DNA of 64,000 nucleotides from Monocercomonoides exilis (GCA_001643675.2 LSRY02000017.1:1550001-1614000), one strand, 5' to 3'; shown: positions 44,917-57,206, counted from the first letter of the stretch. Numbers and translations: made by a program. Notes: generated by a model not told the origin, from the letters alone.

Positions 44917-47900
44917 TTAATGGTCGTCAGTTTTGCTTCCCTTTTCTTCTCCGTTTTCATCATCAACGCTCCACTTTATCTCTTCTTCGATGTCATCTTC
45001 AATCACTTCAGTCAGCCTGTTCCATGCAAAGCTGTATCCTCTGTGTGCAAACGGGATGAAGCGCGAGAAGCGGTCGCCGCGGCCAGCCCAGAAGCCGCGT
45101 GCAGACATGCGCCACGAATAACTCTTTCCTCTGCCGAAACTTGTGGAGATGCCGGTCAATGGACGCATTCCTCTTCGAAGGGGCACTGGAACAGAAGTAG
45201 CACGAGACAAGAGAGAAGGAGGAAGAGGAGTGTTGTCGAGGGGCGGGAGAAAGGGAGGAGGTGAGTGAGGAGAAGAGGATGGATATGAAGAAGAAGAGGA
45301 GGAGGAAGAAGAAGAAGAATATGCAGAAGGGAAGGGGAAAGGGAAAGAAGAGACAGAAGAGGTGTCCGATGAATCAGAATGGTTTTCAAAATTAAATGAG
45401 GAGACAGATTCGTTGGCTGGCAAATGAATCGATTCTTCATCTGAGTTGGAGCTGAGCGATGTTTGTGATGAAAGTGAGCAAAGAGAAGGAGAATACGAAG
45501 AAACAGAATCAGTTTGAGTGTTCTGCTTCCGTTGCATCGAACTGAAAGTGCCATTATCTTCATCATCACTTTCGTCATTGTCATCTCCACTGGATGAGTC
45601 AAACATCAGCATTTCTTCAGAGTCCTCTTCAAAAAGAGATGACAGACTTTCACTCGAATCGCTGCTGAGTGAAGGAGAAGTGCTCGTTTCTAACAGACTT
45701 TGCTGATCTAATTCTTTTTCTTTCGCATCTTGTTCTTGTTCTCCTTTCAACTTTTTTGCTGTTTTCTTGTCTTTCTGCTTCTGCTTCTTCTTTTTCTTCT
45801 TCATTGAGCTGTTTGCAAGTTGTGCCTGCGCACTCAAAAAGGGCGGCTCTATTTGGGCTTCTTTGTAGTCGAGCCAGTCGTCGCTTATTCCTGTGCGCTT
45901 GCCATAGCGCAGAGCAAACAGCTGCTTCAGCGCCTTCAACCGGGTGGATTTGGCATAGACAGCTGGGCGACTGTCCATCTGAATGCGCATTCCTCTCCTG
46001 TTTTTGAACCGGCGCAGAGGAAAAGAGTCGTATTTGTGCTGCGATGGAGTCAATGGGCTGATGCTTGATGGAGGCGAAGAGGGAGAGGGAGAGGGAGAGG
46101 GAGAGGGAGAGGGAGAGGTTGGGGATGACATTTGTGTAGTTGGAGATGTAAAGAAAACCGATCGAGCAGAAGGAAAGGCAGTTGGGTTCATCAGAGGCAC
46201 AAGCAAAGGAGGAGAAACGCTATCATCTCTTGTTCTATTGTCAGAATGTGCAAAAAAAGGTGTTGAAGAAGAGGGAGATAGAGAACGAACAGAACGAGAA
46301 GTTGGCACTTGAAGTGGCTGAGAAATGTGCTGCTGTGACATTTCGTGAGATGTGATGTGATTTGGAAAGGATGAAGCAGAGGACGAGGCTGATGAATGAG
46401 ATGACATCAATTCAGTTGCAGCATCACTCTCTGCTTTTGGCGCAGACAAAGAGAGAGAGAAAAGAGGAGAAGTGGATTGGTTGTCTGTCTGATGTGAAGT
46501 GTTGCCATTCGTGTCAGCGCTGGTTTCGCAACTTGGTTGTGTCGTCAGCGCAGAAAAAGAAGGAAGAAGAGGCTGAAATGGACTGCAGCTTGTGGCAGCA
46601 GGCGAAGGAAACAGACGGGGAAATGTTGGGTATGGCGAGTGTGTTGATGGCAAAGGAGAAGGAGAGGGAGAAGAAGATGAAGGAGATGTGGGAGAAGAAG
46701 GAGAAGAGGGGGATGTGGGTGAGGGAGGAGCATCTGCCACTTCTGCCTGGATAACTTCAGACTGAATGCTTTCGCTGTCAGAAGCAGCAGAGTCGCTGGT
46801 GTTGTTTGACTCCCCTCCAGAAAGTGCTTTCTCTTCTGTCATCCTCTTCATCTTCTTCATCAGCTTCTTCATCTTCTTTTTTTCCTTTTTTTCCTTCTTT
46901 TTCTCTTCGCTCAGCTCTTTCTCCTCGGCACACGTCCTTCTCCCTGGAACATATCTTGCTCCACCATAAATCTTTTCATTGTCCATTCTCATCTTTCCCT
47001 CAGCACTTGAGCTTGGTGCACTTGTCAATCCATCAATGTCATCAGCGTCTGTCTCCTTGTGAGGGAGGAATATGAATCCTCCACCAACACCTCGCTCATC
47101 TCCTTCTCTGCTTCTGCTGTCTTCTCCACACACAACCCACTGCATGTCCCTCTGCCTCTTGTTTGCTCGGTGGATGCCTTGTCTAATCGCCTTCTCTCGT
47201 GTGACACCCGGGTGTACTGTTGACTGCCCTGATGATGACTGCTTTTGCTGCTGCTTCGACGTTGGACGAGGCCTCGTCCTGCAAAAGTCAGATTTCTGTG
47301 AGAGGGCACTGCTTCTTTGAAGAGTAGCATTGGCAGCTTCTTCTGATGCTGAACTGTCACAAGTGGTGTCATGTGGATCGTTAGAAGAAGTAGAGCTGAA
47401 GCTGCCATTATTGCGAGATGCAACATAAAGGTATGATGCCTCTATCAGCAGCTGCTCTTGAAGCAGCGTCTGCTCCCGAAGAAACTCCTCATCTGCAAAT
47501 TGCTGTCCGAATTTCGCTCTTCTTTTGAGCTCATCTTTCTCATTGCTCTCTTTGGACCATCGCAACTGAGGCAGAAATCGAACACATCCGCAGCTGACGG
47601 CTGTCAAAAATTGGGGGCACGAGAAAAGGCACAAGCATATCGCTGCTTCCAAAATAAGAGAGTAAATGATGATGAGGATTGATGATTGATTTGATTCCTG
47701 TTTGTTTTGAAATGTGTTTTAATATGAAAATAGTTTTGATTAATATCATATCACAAAAAAATACAAACCAAAAGCGTAAATGAACAGTCTCCTTCTCCCA
47801 GAGGAACAGTTACAACAATGTCGCTTTTATCAACACATGGATTTGTGCAACTTTGCAAAGATGTCTCATCAACCAAAGTTGCATTGATCAAAAATGTCTG

Positions 47901-48581
47901 TGGAAATGGAATATTTTCGTTGCACGGTAACCAAGAAAAACGGTACAGTCCATCGTCAGTTGCAACGAATTCAAATGACGATTCCTCATTGAATGATGCT
48001 TTAATTATTTGATAAACTGAGCTGTTGTGGAAGAGAACAGAAATTTGAGCTGCACAGTGAGTTCTGGTTTGAACTTCCCATAGCACGCTGCTTCCTTTCA
48101 AAAGAAAAAATGAAAGCTCTTTTTGTGAGCTGTCTGAACAAAAATTTAAAATGAACAACAAAAAAAATGTGCACTAACTTGACATAAAATATGAATTTTT
48201 AATATCACGGAAATAACTGACACCAAATTTATTTGTTGTATGTATCTGGCACGAGGTGGATGAAATCTATCGAAAGATTGCACAAAAAAGGGAAAAAATC
48301 AAATGCAAACCGAAGGCTGTGAAGCATTGTTCCTAGAAAAATGTGCAGCAAATCCTTCTTTTAACTGATATGTACCAATGTAGTTTGTATCAAATTTTAT
48401 AATTTCTATGAGTGCAACTGCAAGTGTTGATGCAAAAAACAAGAAAATGGAGATTACAATGATTGACTTTAATATTGAACGAAATGTTGGACGACTTGTT
48501 GTATCCTTTTAAATTCATTAAAAGTAAAATAGATAGCAAAAAGGCATGATGTCAAACCCATTTCCAGATGAAAAAACACAT
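44917..48581 (-). CDS. Unidentified membrane protein with luminal Cys domain and long Ser-rich tail
   Basis: The first exon is tiny (MCFFIWKW, from 48581, donor GTTTGA), then an exon with the first TM: RSILKSIIVISIFLFFASTLA. A Cys-containing domain follows, with FGVSYFRDI, QTRTHCAAQISVLF, LPCNENIPF and SCTNPCVDKSDIVVTVPL. A GTTTGT intron links it to the second TM, SNQSSILIIIYSLILEAAIC. The remaining 850 residues (exon 44917 to about 47700) are cytosol-like: an RRAKFGQQFADEEFL helix, Lys-rich EEKKKEKKEKKKM, long Ser/Pro tracts, and a C-terminal Arg/Gly/aromatic segment (ARGFWAGRGDRFSRF). Two membrane spans flanking a disulfide-type luminal domain suggest a plasma or endomembrane receptor-like protein. 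I do not recognise the family. The Ser/Pro tail is probably disordered. Confidence 0.6.
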
Positions 48582-48886
48582 TATCAAAATGAAGTTATTG
48601 CATGGTTTTTTGTATGGGAAAGAATCATTTTTGAGTCTTTTATATTTTCATTTTTATCTCGTATAAATTCATTTATTTACTCGTATAAATATTTTAAAGC
48701 ATTCAATAACGAAAATAAAGCTTAAAAAAAACACAGTACTTGCACTCTTTATTAGATAAAAATACAAAAATTTAGAAAATCACAATATAAACTAAAAATC
48801 ATAAATCTTTCACAAAATGCTGATATAAATGCACAAAATTGAAAAAGAAATTTGGCAAAAATGCTTACAACGTAACATAAAAAGAA
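48582..48886. other. Intergenic spacer, 305 bp
   Basis: AT-rich. Lies between the start of the unidentified membrane-protein gene and the 3' end of the CK1 gene. Nothing recognisable. Confidence 0.35.
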
Positions 48887-51457
48887 TTAAGTGGGTTCAT
48901 AAAACAAAGATGTGTGAGTAGAGTGTATGATGTGATGACTAATTGAAAAGGCAGGATTTGCTGGATAAAGCTCCGATGTGAGTGAAATGTCGTTTGGGAG
49001 AAAAGAGGAAGGATTGAGCTTATGCTTCATGGCAAGCAGGCAGAGCAGCCGCGGGGGAGGAGGGATGGGAATAGGTAGCTGGTTGATGGATGAATATTGT
49101 GTATTGATTGAGTCAACAACACTGACACTTGCTTTGCGATCAGATACATTTAACATTTCAGCATTTGGCAAAGACATTGAAGAAGTATCTGGAATGAACA
49201 TTTTATCTCTCAGGCTTTTTGGATTGGAATGTTCATCAGAAGAAGATGTAATGTTTAATGAGTCTGTTGTTGGTAGCAAAATCTTATTCAAAGTTGGATT
49301 TGAGATTGTGATGATAAGCGGGTGAAAAGACGAGGCAGATGACTCAAATGGATAGATCGGGTGCATTGGGCATTTCTGTCCTCTTTCGCTGTTCCAATGC
49401 TCAACCGCAGCAGACACACTGACAATGCCTATTTTCACAGTCTGCCAATCGCCTTTGCGAAAGAAAAGAGGATTGAAAAAAGTCTCATAAGAATGCATTT
49501 TTCGCCTTCTTTCACTGTCCATTGCTTCTTTGTCCTCTTCTTCGTTTTTGGTTTCTTCTTTTTCATTAACAAGTTCGAGCAATTTTTCATCAAATATAAT
49601 TTGAGTGCCTTCTTCTGACCCTTCATCTTCAGCTAATGAAGCATCTGAGCTGTTTTGGCTGGTCTTTGAAAAACCATTATTTATCTCTGCATCATCTTGC
49701 TTCATTGCCATCGGATGTTTGTTGCCTTCTTCTTCGTCTGCTTTCTTCTTCTCCTTCTTTTTGCTGTCTATTTCTGTCAGCATCTTCACCACTTCAATGC
49801 TCACTTTTTTCTCTTCTATCATTTTTTTCATTTTGGAGTCAACCAGCTCCTTCTTCACCGCCTGCCTTAGTTCTTCCTCTGTCTGCCTCATCCGCCGAAT
49901 CTTGTCTCGCAAAATCTTCTTTATTTCCTTCACTTCTTTCATCGCTTTTCTGTCGAGCGACGATTCTTTCTCTGCATTTTCCTCCTTTTTGCATGGCTTG
50001 CATCCCTCAGTGCCTGTCTTATCCTTCAAATCTGCCTCTTCTTTCTTCTTTTGCATCTTTGGCTGCTTCTCAAAGATGCTGCGCAGAGTGATCATGTGGT
50101 CTTCAGTCGAATCGCCTGACATTCCACTTTTGATGGAGCTGTCGCTTGCTCTTTCTCGAAACTTGCTTCGGAGTTTTGCTCGTTTGGCTTCCATCTTCCT
50201 TTCTCTGTCTATTATCTTCAGAGTCTTCTTCTTTTCTGCTCGTTTTATTGCTTTTTCTATTATTTTGCTCTTTTTCTGCAGTTCTGTGTCTTCTGTCTCT
50301 GACTCCTCAGAATTGTCTGCTGAGCCTTCGTCAACATCTCCTAAAGTCATCAGTCGCATTTCTTTTCTTTCTGCCTCTTCTTTTTCGACAAACCGCTGCT
50401 CCATCCTCCTTTTGCGCCGTCTGTCGCGTGCTTCCTTCGAATTTTCAGGTGAAAGCGACATCGACATAGACGAATCGCAAAATGCTTCCATTTCCTTTTT
50501 CAGCTGCCCCATCAGCGGTGAAAATGACCCGCTTTCAGGGAGCTTCTCAGTCCAGTCAAAAACATTGTCAAATAAGAATTCCTCCCTCTCAGCGATTTTG
50601 CGCAGAAGCTGCTGAATAAATTCATAGTCAGGTTTTGATTCAAAGTGGAGTACTCGAATATATCGCAAAAGCATTGCAATCTCTTTTGGAGTATCGCTGC
50701 AGAGATCATCGATAGGTGTTCCCATTTTGAGGTCTGCGATCTTCGTGTATTTTTGCTGATGGGTTTTGGCTTTAATTCCCATCCAAGGAAGCTTTCCTTT
50801 GAGAAAATACAACAGCATGTACACAACAGATTCTAGATCATCTCGTCGACTTTGCTCAATCCCTATATGCGCATTCACACTTGCATATCGTATTGTTCCT
50901 GTAATTCCCTTTGTTTCTCTATAAGGAATGTGCTGGCGAGTACGAGTGTCTCTGTACCGCTTTGCTAAGCCAAGATCAATCATATAAATAATATGTGAGG
51001 ACTTTCCTCTACCAATCAAAAAGTTTTCTGGTTTTATGTCTCTATGAAGAAAATTTTTTGAATGGAGATATTCGATTCTTGAAATTAATTGGTCACCAAT
51101 AAGGCATGTTGTTTTCAGTGAAAAATGCCTTTCGCATAAATGAAAAAGATCTTCTAAGCTCGGTCCAAGATAGTCCATCACCATTACGTTGCAGTCAGAT
51201 TCCACTCCATACCAATATACATTTGGGATACCTTCACCTCCCTGAAGAAGTCTGTATAATTTTGTTTCATAAAATAATTGGGGTTGCGCTTGCTTAATTT
51301 TCTCAACTTTTGCAGCAACAGGCTCTCCTGTTCTGATTGAAATTCCCTTGTAAATTTCTCCAAAAGCCCCTGATCCAATCGGATGACTTATTGAAAATCT
51401 ATAAGTATGAGCAATGAGCCATTCAGTTTGATTCTGTTTTGGCATAAAAACCTTCAC
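48887..51457 (-). CDS. Casein kinase 1 family protein kinase with long charged tail
   Basis: A single exon of 856 codons. The kinase domain fills about residues 17-290: glycine loop IGSGAFGEIYKG, lysine in VAAKVEK, catalytic loop HRDIKPENFL, then MIDLGLAKRYRD in which the usual DFG is DLG, and the CK1 hallmark GTIRYASVNAHIG-E (with S-I-N replaced by S-V-N). GPSLEDLF is also CK1-typical. The C-terminal 550 residues are Lys/Glu/Ser-rich with repeated helices and likely coiled coils, ending in a hydrophobic-proline stretch. CK1 kinases phosphorylate primed acidic sites in many pathways, often at membranes or the cytoskeleton. Either of two Met codons at the start (residues 1 or 5) is possible. 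The kinase assignment is firm; substrates cannot be inferred. Confidence 0.92.
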   Translation of the reverse strand: MKVFMPKQNQTEWLIAHTYRFSISHPIGSGAFGEIYKGISIRTGEPVAAKVEKIKQAQPQLFYETKLYRLLQGGEGIPNVYWYGVESDCNVMVMDYLGPSLEDLFHLCERHFSLKTTCLIGDQLISRIEYLHSKNFLHRDIKPENFLIGRGKSSHIIYMIDLGLAKRYRDTRTRQHIPYRETKGITGTIRYASVNAHIGIEQSRRDDLESVVYMLLYFLKGKLPWMGIKAKTHQQKYTKIADLKMGTPIDDLCSDTPKEIAMLLRYIRVLHFESKPDYEFIQQLLRKIAEREEFLFDNVFDWTEKLPESGSFSPLMGQLKKEMEAFCDSSMSMSLSPENSKEARDRRRKRRMEQRFVEKEEAERKEMRLMTLGDVDEGSADNSEESETEDTELQKKSKIIEKAIKRAEKKKTLKIIDRERKMEAKRAKLRSKFRERASDSSIKSGMSGDSTEDHMITLRSIFEKQPKMQKKKEEADLKDKTGTEGCKPCKKEENAEKESSLDRKAMKEVKEIKKILRDKIRRMRQTEEELRQAVKKELVDSKMKKMIEEKKVSIEVVKMLTEIDSKKKEKKKADEEEGNKHPMAMKQDDAEINNGFSKTSQNSSDASLAEDEGSEEGTQIIFDEKLLELVNEKEETKNEEEDKEAMDSERRRKMHSYETFFNPLFFRKGDWQTVKIGIVSVSAAVEHWNSERGQKCPMHPIYPFESSASSFHPLIITISNPTLNKILLPTTDSLNITSSSDEHSNPKSLRDKMFIPDTSSMSLPNAEMLNVSDRKASVSVVDSINTQYSSINQLPIPIPPPPRLLCLLAMKHKLNPSSFLPNDISLTSELYPANPAFSISHHIIHSTHTSLFYEPT

Positions 51458-51614
51458 AACTCCAATTCAGCTTCTTTTGTACTTAATTTCCAATTTTTTG
51501 CTTTGAATATTTGTTAATAAAGCAAAAATACAACTTTTAACACAATTTTTTTGATCTTTTTTTGGATTTCCCTTTACAAATTTTGATTCATTCTTAGTTT
51601 TTTATTCACATTCC

Positions 51615-53233
51615 ATGGGTCCTGAAGCCTCCAAAGATGTTACTTCACCAGTGGAATTTGAAACAAAAATAAATACAATGATAGGACTTGGAAATGTTTG
51701 TTTAAAATATTTTTATCCAAGTATTTTTTGTTTTATTATCCTTTTGATTTAAAAACAGCTTGGAAATACTTGCTATGTAAATTCTATTTTGCAAGCGTTG
51801 TATTATTGTATTCCTTTTCGAAACGGAATGATATCATTTTATCTGAAACAAAAAGGACGGACAGAAGTTGAAGAAACGTTAGCTTACTCACTTGGAGAGC
51901 TCTATCATAGCATGTTAACCTACCCAACTCCACTCGGACAAATCCTTCCAACAAATTTTCTTATTAATCTGAAAAAGGCAAGTCCACTCTTTGAATCACC
52001 AGATCAGCAAGATGCACACGAATTCTTGAACTTTTTATTGAATTCGATTCATGACACTTTAAGCGAACAAATGAAAATTTCAAAATCAAATCAAACTTCA
52101 ACGCTTATTGATCAAGTATTTAAGGGAGAACTTTCAGTTCGCTATAGGTTTGATTCATTCTTTTCTGATTGATAAAGAATATTAATAATCTATTCAGATG
52201 CTTAACATGCGAAACAACATCTCATCAGCATGAAGATTTTCTTCACCTCTCCGTACCAACACAGCAAAACACTTCACTTCATCATAATATTATGCAACTT
52301 GCAAATCCAGAGCGATTAGATAGAGATAATAAATTTTTCTGCTCATACTGTCGTTCTCATCAAGAAGCCTTGAGATTATCTCGTGTAAGTACACATCCTC
52401 AAGTTCTTGTGCTTCAGCTAAGACGATTCAAATATAATCCAGAAAAATTAGTTTTGGAGAAGGATATATCTTATGTAACAATTCCAAAGCGGCTTCGCTT
52501 AGCACAGCTTGGATGTGTAGGTGATCTTTGGGCAGACGATGAAGAGGAAGAAGAGGAAGATGGAAATGATGAAGCACTGGAGACACAAAAAGATGAAATA
52601 GGGGCAGCAAAAAAAGATGGTTCACAGGAATCTTATGAGCAGAAAAAGCAATCAGAAACACAAGAAAGCGCAAAACTCAAATCGGATCAAACTAAAAAGG
52701 AGAAAGAAACCCGAGGCATCCAATTTACTGGAGCAGGAAAAGATGCTCAGAGAGGAAACACATCTGATGGGGGAAATGGGCTTTCTTCAGACTCGACCTC
52801 TGCGACTGAAACATCTCGTGTGCTCATTGGTCACAGCGATCCATTGTATCGTCTGTCGTCGATGATTGTTCATGTTGGGCATTCATTGTCATCAGGGCAT
52901 TACATTTCAATTGTTAACTGCTGCAACAAATGGTTTATCTTCAATGACACGTCAATCACAGTGTGCTTTTTTAAATTGTTTCTCCATTTTTTCAAAGTAT
53001 TTTTCCATTTTTGCATTTTTTTTTCTGAATCATTGAAATTTCGATTCAACCAGCCTTTGGATCCTGCAGATCTCCATTTCTTTTTCGGTACACCTTCTCC
53101 TCTCCCCTTAAAAATGCGTCCACCTGCTTCAATTCCAGAAGATCCTTTAACGCACTTGCAGAGGACTTTTGGACTGAAGGCGTTTTCCAAAGGAACAGCT
53201 TACATTCTATTTTATGAGAAAATCTCGAAATGA
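51615..53233 (+). CDS. USP12/46-type ubiquitin-specific protease
   Basis: Exons: 51615 to about 51698, 51762 to about 52149, 52199 to about 52960, and 53055-53233. The first intron (GTTTGT) falls inside the Cys box: GLGN | LGNTCYVNSILQALYY. The order of motifs is that of USP12/46: LLNSIHDTLSEQ, knuckle CLTC paired with FFCSYC, VLVLQLRRFKYNP, then VGHSLSSGHYISIV, WFIFNDTSI and the closing FFG and AYILFYE. An acidic insert with EEEEEEDG and a Lys/Gln-rich stretch of about 110 residues lies before the His box. In animals these enzymes need WDR48/WDR20 cofactors and act on histone or membrane-protein ubiquitin. All catalytic residues are present. Unlike the two AT-rich USP genes, it is an ordinary host copy. 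Confidence 0.9.
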
Positions 53234-53538
53234 ACACATTTCACATGGCTTCATCGGTAAATTATGTTCTTATTCACTTAGCGTGAATGTTGTATGAGTT
53301 AGTCATCACTTCATTGTAATATTTTGCATCTCTTTCTTTTTTATTCTCTTTTTTAGAGGCATGTTGTTTTTAATTTATTTTTTGAAAAAATAAAATGCAT
53401 TGTAAAGGAGTGAATGGATATATTTAATTGAACTAATATTTTTGGGACTAGTTCAATTTGCGACTGTGATGTGATAAAAATATCAAAGCAATATTTCAAA
53501 ATTCACTGAATATTCAAAAGGTGTTTATACTCACTATG
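53234..53538. other. Convergent spacer, 305 bp
   Basis: Between the 3' ends of the USP12/46-like and MFS genes. An AATAAAA-type word lies near 53390, after the plus-strand gene. Nothing else seen. Confidence 0.4.
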
Positions 53539-55899
53539 CTACAAAAGAAAAGGTCTCGAAGATCCAAAAAAGGATCCAAAGGAAAGCGAATGTTTGAGAG
53601 GCGAATCGTATTGCATTGTTGATTGCTCAGACGCAAAATAGGACGGACACAGCGGAGAAGGAGTAGCAGATGGCTGTGAAGGTGACGGACTTCCAACAAT
53701 ATGCTGCTGAGGAGTAAAAACTTCATCAGGATGAGTCGAAACAAGACGTACAGCCATCGACTGCTCTGCTTCTGAATGGGCGGTTTCAGACGCTTTTTCT
53801 TTGGCAACGAAGTAATGTGCATAAAGTTGCTTTTCTTCTTCAGAAAGAAGAGGGCGGATGCTGCGCAGCTTTGATGCCGAATCAGAGCGATGCATTCTGC
53901 CTCTGTGCATCTCCCTTTCTGTTTCGATGTTCAGTTCTCTTCTCTGAGGAAAGTCATGATGGCGCACATGCTCCAGCTGGTCATCAAACGGAACTTGTCT
54001 CATCAAATCCTCATTCGACCGAAGAGACGAAGCAGATGCAGAATTGCTGTGATTGCACAGAATGAACGAATTCGTTTTCGTTTTATTGTCAAGTTGTTCA
54101 TTCTCTTTCAGAGAAGACTCGCTGGCACTTTTCTCCCCAATATTTGAAAGTGCTTCGTTCAAAATGCTTTCCTTTTTGGAGCACATTTCAACTTCCTTGT
54201 CTTCATTAGCATCGTCTTCTGCGCATCCCTCTCCGTCGTTGTCTTCCATCACAATTCCAGACGAAGCTTCTTCATTGCAAGCTTCTTCCATTTCAATCAT
54301 CACCTGTCGTCGTTTCGCTTCATTTTCTTTTTCCTCTTCAACTTGACTCCGTTTGTACTGCACTTTCATCAAGAAGATCATCAGTGTTGAAGCAACGATT
54401 GTGATGAATGATGTTAAGGTCATCCACGGCAGATCAACAAATGAATAAATCAGCAGCACAAAGAAGTAGCCAATTGATATCCATGCAGTGATAAAACCTC
54501 CACTGATTGATTCAGAAACCGGATAGGTTTCTTCCGCACCAACTTCAAACACAAGAGGCAGCGGAGCTCCAGTCACAATCCCAAACAATGCTACAAAGAA
54601 AGAAAATACCCACAATGGAACAGGTACAATCGGCTTGCGGAATCTGTCCTGAAGAGGTATTGCCACGTTGCTTTGTGTGTTGTTGGAGCTCAACTTTCCA
54701 ATTGGCAGAAACAGCAGAAACAATAAGCAAATGACAACATTTATCCCAAATAATATTAAAAGGAGCAGTTTATCCTTTTTCCTGAAAAGTTTTGTTGACA
54801 GCCAGCTTACTAATAGTGCACCGATCACTGTTAAAAATAAATGCGCAAATGCAAAATATGCTCCGAGCGATTCGGTAGAACCGAGAGCCATATAAAAATA
54901 TGGAATATTCGAACTCCAGGCCTGTGTGGCTCCAGATTGCAAACCACCCAAACAAGCTAACACCATGAATTGTGGATGTATAAAAAGTTTGATAGATTCC
55001 TTTAAGGGTTTCAATGATTGCTTTAGTTTCATCTTTACAATTTCCCTGGTCTTAATTTTTGTAGTTGAAGAAGTAACATTATTTGTTTCTAATGGCTGCA
55101 TTGGCTCCTGCGTCACTGACTCACTTTGCTGAGTAACAGCTTCATCGTCTTCCTTTGCAGATTGTGAAAATGAAGGAGGAGTTGGAGGTGCTTTTGGAAA
55201 ATAAGCAATAATTAGAAACGTACACAAAAATTGAAGACCTAAATGCAGATAGAGTATGTTTGGAAAATCTGAAGCTTTCCGTACAAGTATTGGTCCCAAA
55301 AGAAAACTAAGTGCCACTCCAAGAGGATTAGACTGTGAACCCAATCCAGTAGCAACGGATCTTTCAGAAGCTGGAAACCAGGTAGCGCTAACTTTTGCTG
55401 GTAATGAATACGAAAACGCATTTCCAAGGTTGTTTAACAATGAAGCCACCAGGAAAAATGTTCTTGCAAAAGGCATTAAAGAATTAATCCACGTTGGAAA
55501 CATTCGTAGAAGCGTTGATAAAAATAAGCTGATTGTCGAAATCAATGTTATAAATCGTAGATCATTTGTAAGTGCTTCGATCCAAAACAAAAGGAATACG
55601 AAAACCACAAATGAAAATGCGCCAATAGATAAAAAAAGATTGAGATCTGCAACTGTCAGCCTTGCTCGTATATAATATTGCTGGAAAGAATCGGGTACTG
55701 CACTAAATCCAAGAATTTCGAATGATTGCAGAAAACAATTCAGCGAAAACAATGTCAATATGTACCACCTTACGGGATAGATTTTGACTTTTTGTTCGCT
55801 TTCAGGAATAGCATTCGTTTTTATTGAATGAAAATCAACAGAATTATGCATTTGCTTAAGTTCCATATGGACACAAAGCAACAAGAATTTTGAAATCAC
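53539..55899 (-). CDS. Major facilitator transporter, SLC49/FLVCR-like
   Basis: A single exon of 786 codons. Residues about 45-540 hold roughly 12 membrane helices: WYILTLFSLNCFLQSFEILG opens the first, and FSYSLPAKVSATWFPASERS with VATGLGSQSNPLGVALSFLL forms the family-typical stretch after helix 4-5. This WFP-x-ERSVATGLG-x-Q-NPLG wording is characteristic of the FLVCR/DIRC2 (SLC49) branch, whose members move haem, choline or pyridoxine. A charged loop (APPTPPSFSQSAKEDDEAV) separates the two halves. The C-terminal 240 residues are acidic and Ser-rich, cytosolic and poorly conserved. Substrate cannot be judged from sequence. Start: the first Met gives a short N-extension; a Met at residue 12 or 16 is equally plausible. 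Confidence 0.85.
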   Translation of the reverse strand: MISKFLLLCVHMELKQMHNSVDFHSIKTNAIPESEQKVKIYPVRWYILTLFSLNCFLQSFEILGFSAVPDSFQQYYIRARLTVADLNLFLSIGAFSFVVFVFLLFWIEALTNDLRFITLISTISLFLSTLLRMFPTWINSLMPFARTFFLVASLLNNLGNAFSYSLPAKVSATWFPASERSVATGLGSQSNPLGVALSFLLGPILVRKASDFPNILYLHLGLQFLCTFLIIAYFPKAPPTPPSFSQSAKEDDEAVTQQSESVTQEPMQPLETNNVTSSTTKIKTREIVKMKLKQSLKPLKESIKLFIHPQFMVLACLGGLQSGATQAWSSNIPYFYMALGSTESLGAYFAFAHLFLTVIGALLVSWLSTKLFRKKDKLLLLILFGINVVICLLFLLFLPIGKLSSNNTQSNVAIPLQDRFRKPIVPVPLWVFSFFVALFGIVTGAPLPLVFEVGAEETYPVSESISGGFITAWISIGYFFVLLIYSFVDLPWMTLTSFITIVASTLMIFLMKVQYKRSQVEEEKENEAKRRQVMIEMEEACNEEASSGIVMEDNDGEGCAEDDANEDKEVEMCSKKESILNEALSNIGEKSASESSLKENEQLDNKTKTNSFILCNHSNSASASSLRSNEDLMRQVPFDDQLEHVRHHDFPQRRELNIETEREMHRGRMHRSDSASKLRSIRPLLSEEEKQLYAHYFVAKEKASETAHSEAEQSMAVRLVSTHPDEVFTPQQHIVGSPSPSQPSATPSPLCPSYFASEQSTMQYDSPLKHSLSFGSFFGSSRPFLL

Positions 55900-56282
55900 T
55901 AATATGGATTATCGTTGCTAAAAAAGTTGTTTGTAAGTAATGATCTTCACACATACTATAAAATTTCAAACATATGAATGTTTTTAAAAATGTATGTCGA
56001 AATGTTTTAAAGAAAGAAAAGATTCCAAAGTCAAACTCTCTCTCTCAATACATACCAATTTGTAATTCCGATTAAAAACATATTCATAGAAAGAAAAAAA
56101 GATCAAACAAGGTGATGATTTGATTAGAAAAAATAACTTATAATATAAATACTGTAGATTAAGCAAAAACAGTAAATGCATATAGTTGAAATAAAAATTC
56201 AAATAAATGAAATAAAAAAAAAATTGTTTGTGATTGAGCATTCTTGGATCTACTTAATGTATGATGCTAGAAATTAAGACGA
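55900..56282. other. AT-rich spacer, 383 bp
   Basis: Upstream region of the MFS gene and 3' region of the calpain-like gene. No supported feature. Confidence 0.35.
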
Positions 56283-57171
56283 TTAATCCAACGTGTAAAT
56301 TGTAATTTTAGATTTGTCTGTCCAAATTAAAGCAAAATATTCTACTAAATCCACAAATGCAACTCCTATTTCCAGTACGTATCTCCCCTGGCATAGCTGC
56401 TTTGTGTCTCTCTTCTGCGATGCATCAGCAGGAGGTGCAAAAGGCACACCCTTAACAGTCCCCGAGCCAGCCGAGAAGCCAACGTGTCTTCCTTCATCGG
56501 GCGAGCCAAAGGAGGAGTCCAGAGTCGACGGGAAGCGGTGGGCGTAATTTCTGTTTGAGTGCTGTGTGGACTCGAAGAGCCACTCCTTCGCATTCACTGG
56601 CTCGTTCCTGGCAGACAGGCGGGTGATGATGCTGCGGGCGACTTGGTTGAGCGGATCGGTTGCCAAATTGCCGTCCTCTTTCTCCAATTTCACAGCGCTT
56701 AGCGGATACACTTTGAAGTACGGGTTGTACAACAGCATGGCAGGCGTTGTGAAGAGGAACTGGATGAGGATGTTTGTGTCTTCCTCTGCTTCGAAGATGG
56801 CAAAGCGTCTGAATATCTGCTGCTTGTTCGTCTTCGCCTTCTCCACCTTCCCTGCCACTCCAAACCAGCTCAGCTGATAGCGCGCTGACACCCACGGTGC
56901 AGGAATCGACTCAATAGACGCTGAATAGCCAGGCGGTGGGACGACGGTGAAGGTGAAGGGAGAGTTGTGCTCGATGCTGGAGAGCGGAGAAGGTGCAACA
57001 ACTCGAAGAAAACGCTGTTTGGGAGAAGAAGTCTCTTTTTGGAACATAAATGTCATCTGTGCAGCGGAACGATGGTACAAAAAGAACTGAGTGGACGGGG
57101 CATATCGACGCTCAATCATCACAAATGGTGAAACAGAACAAGAGCAAGAAGAAGAAGAAGATGATGATGAA

Positions 57172-57206
<35 letters not shown>

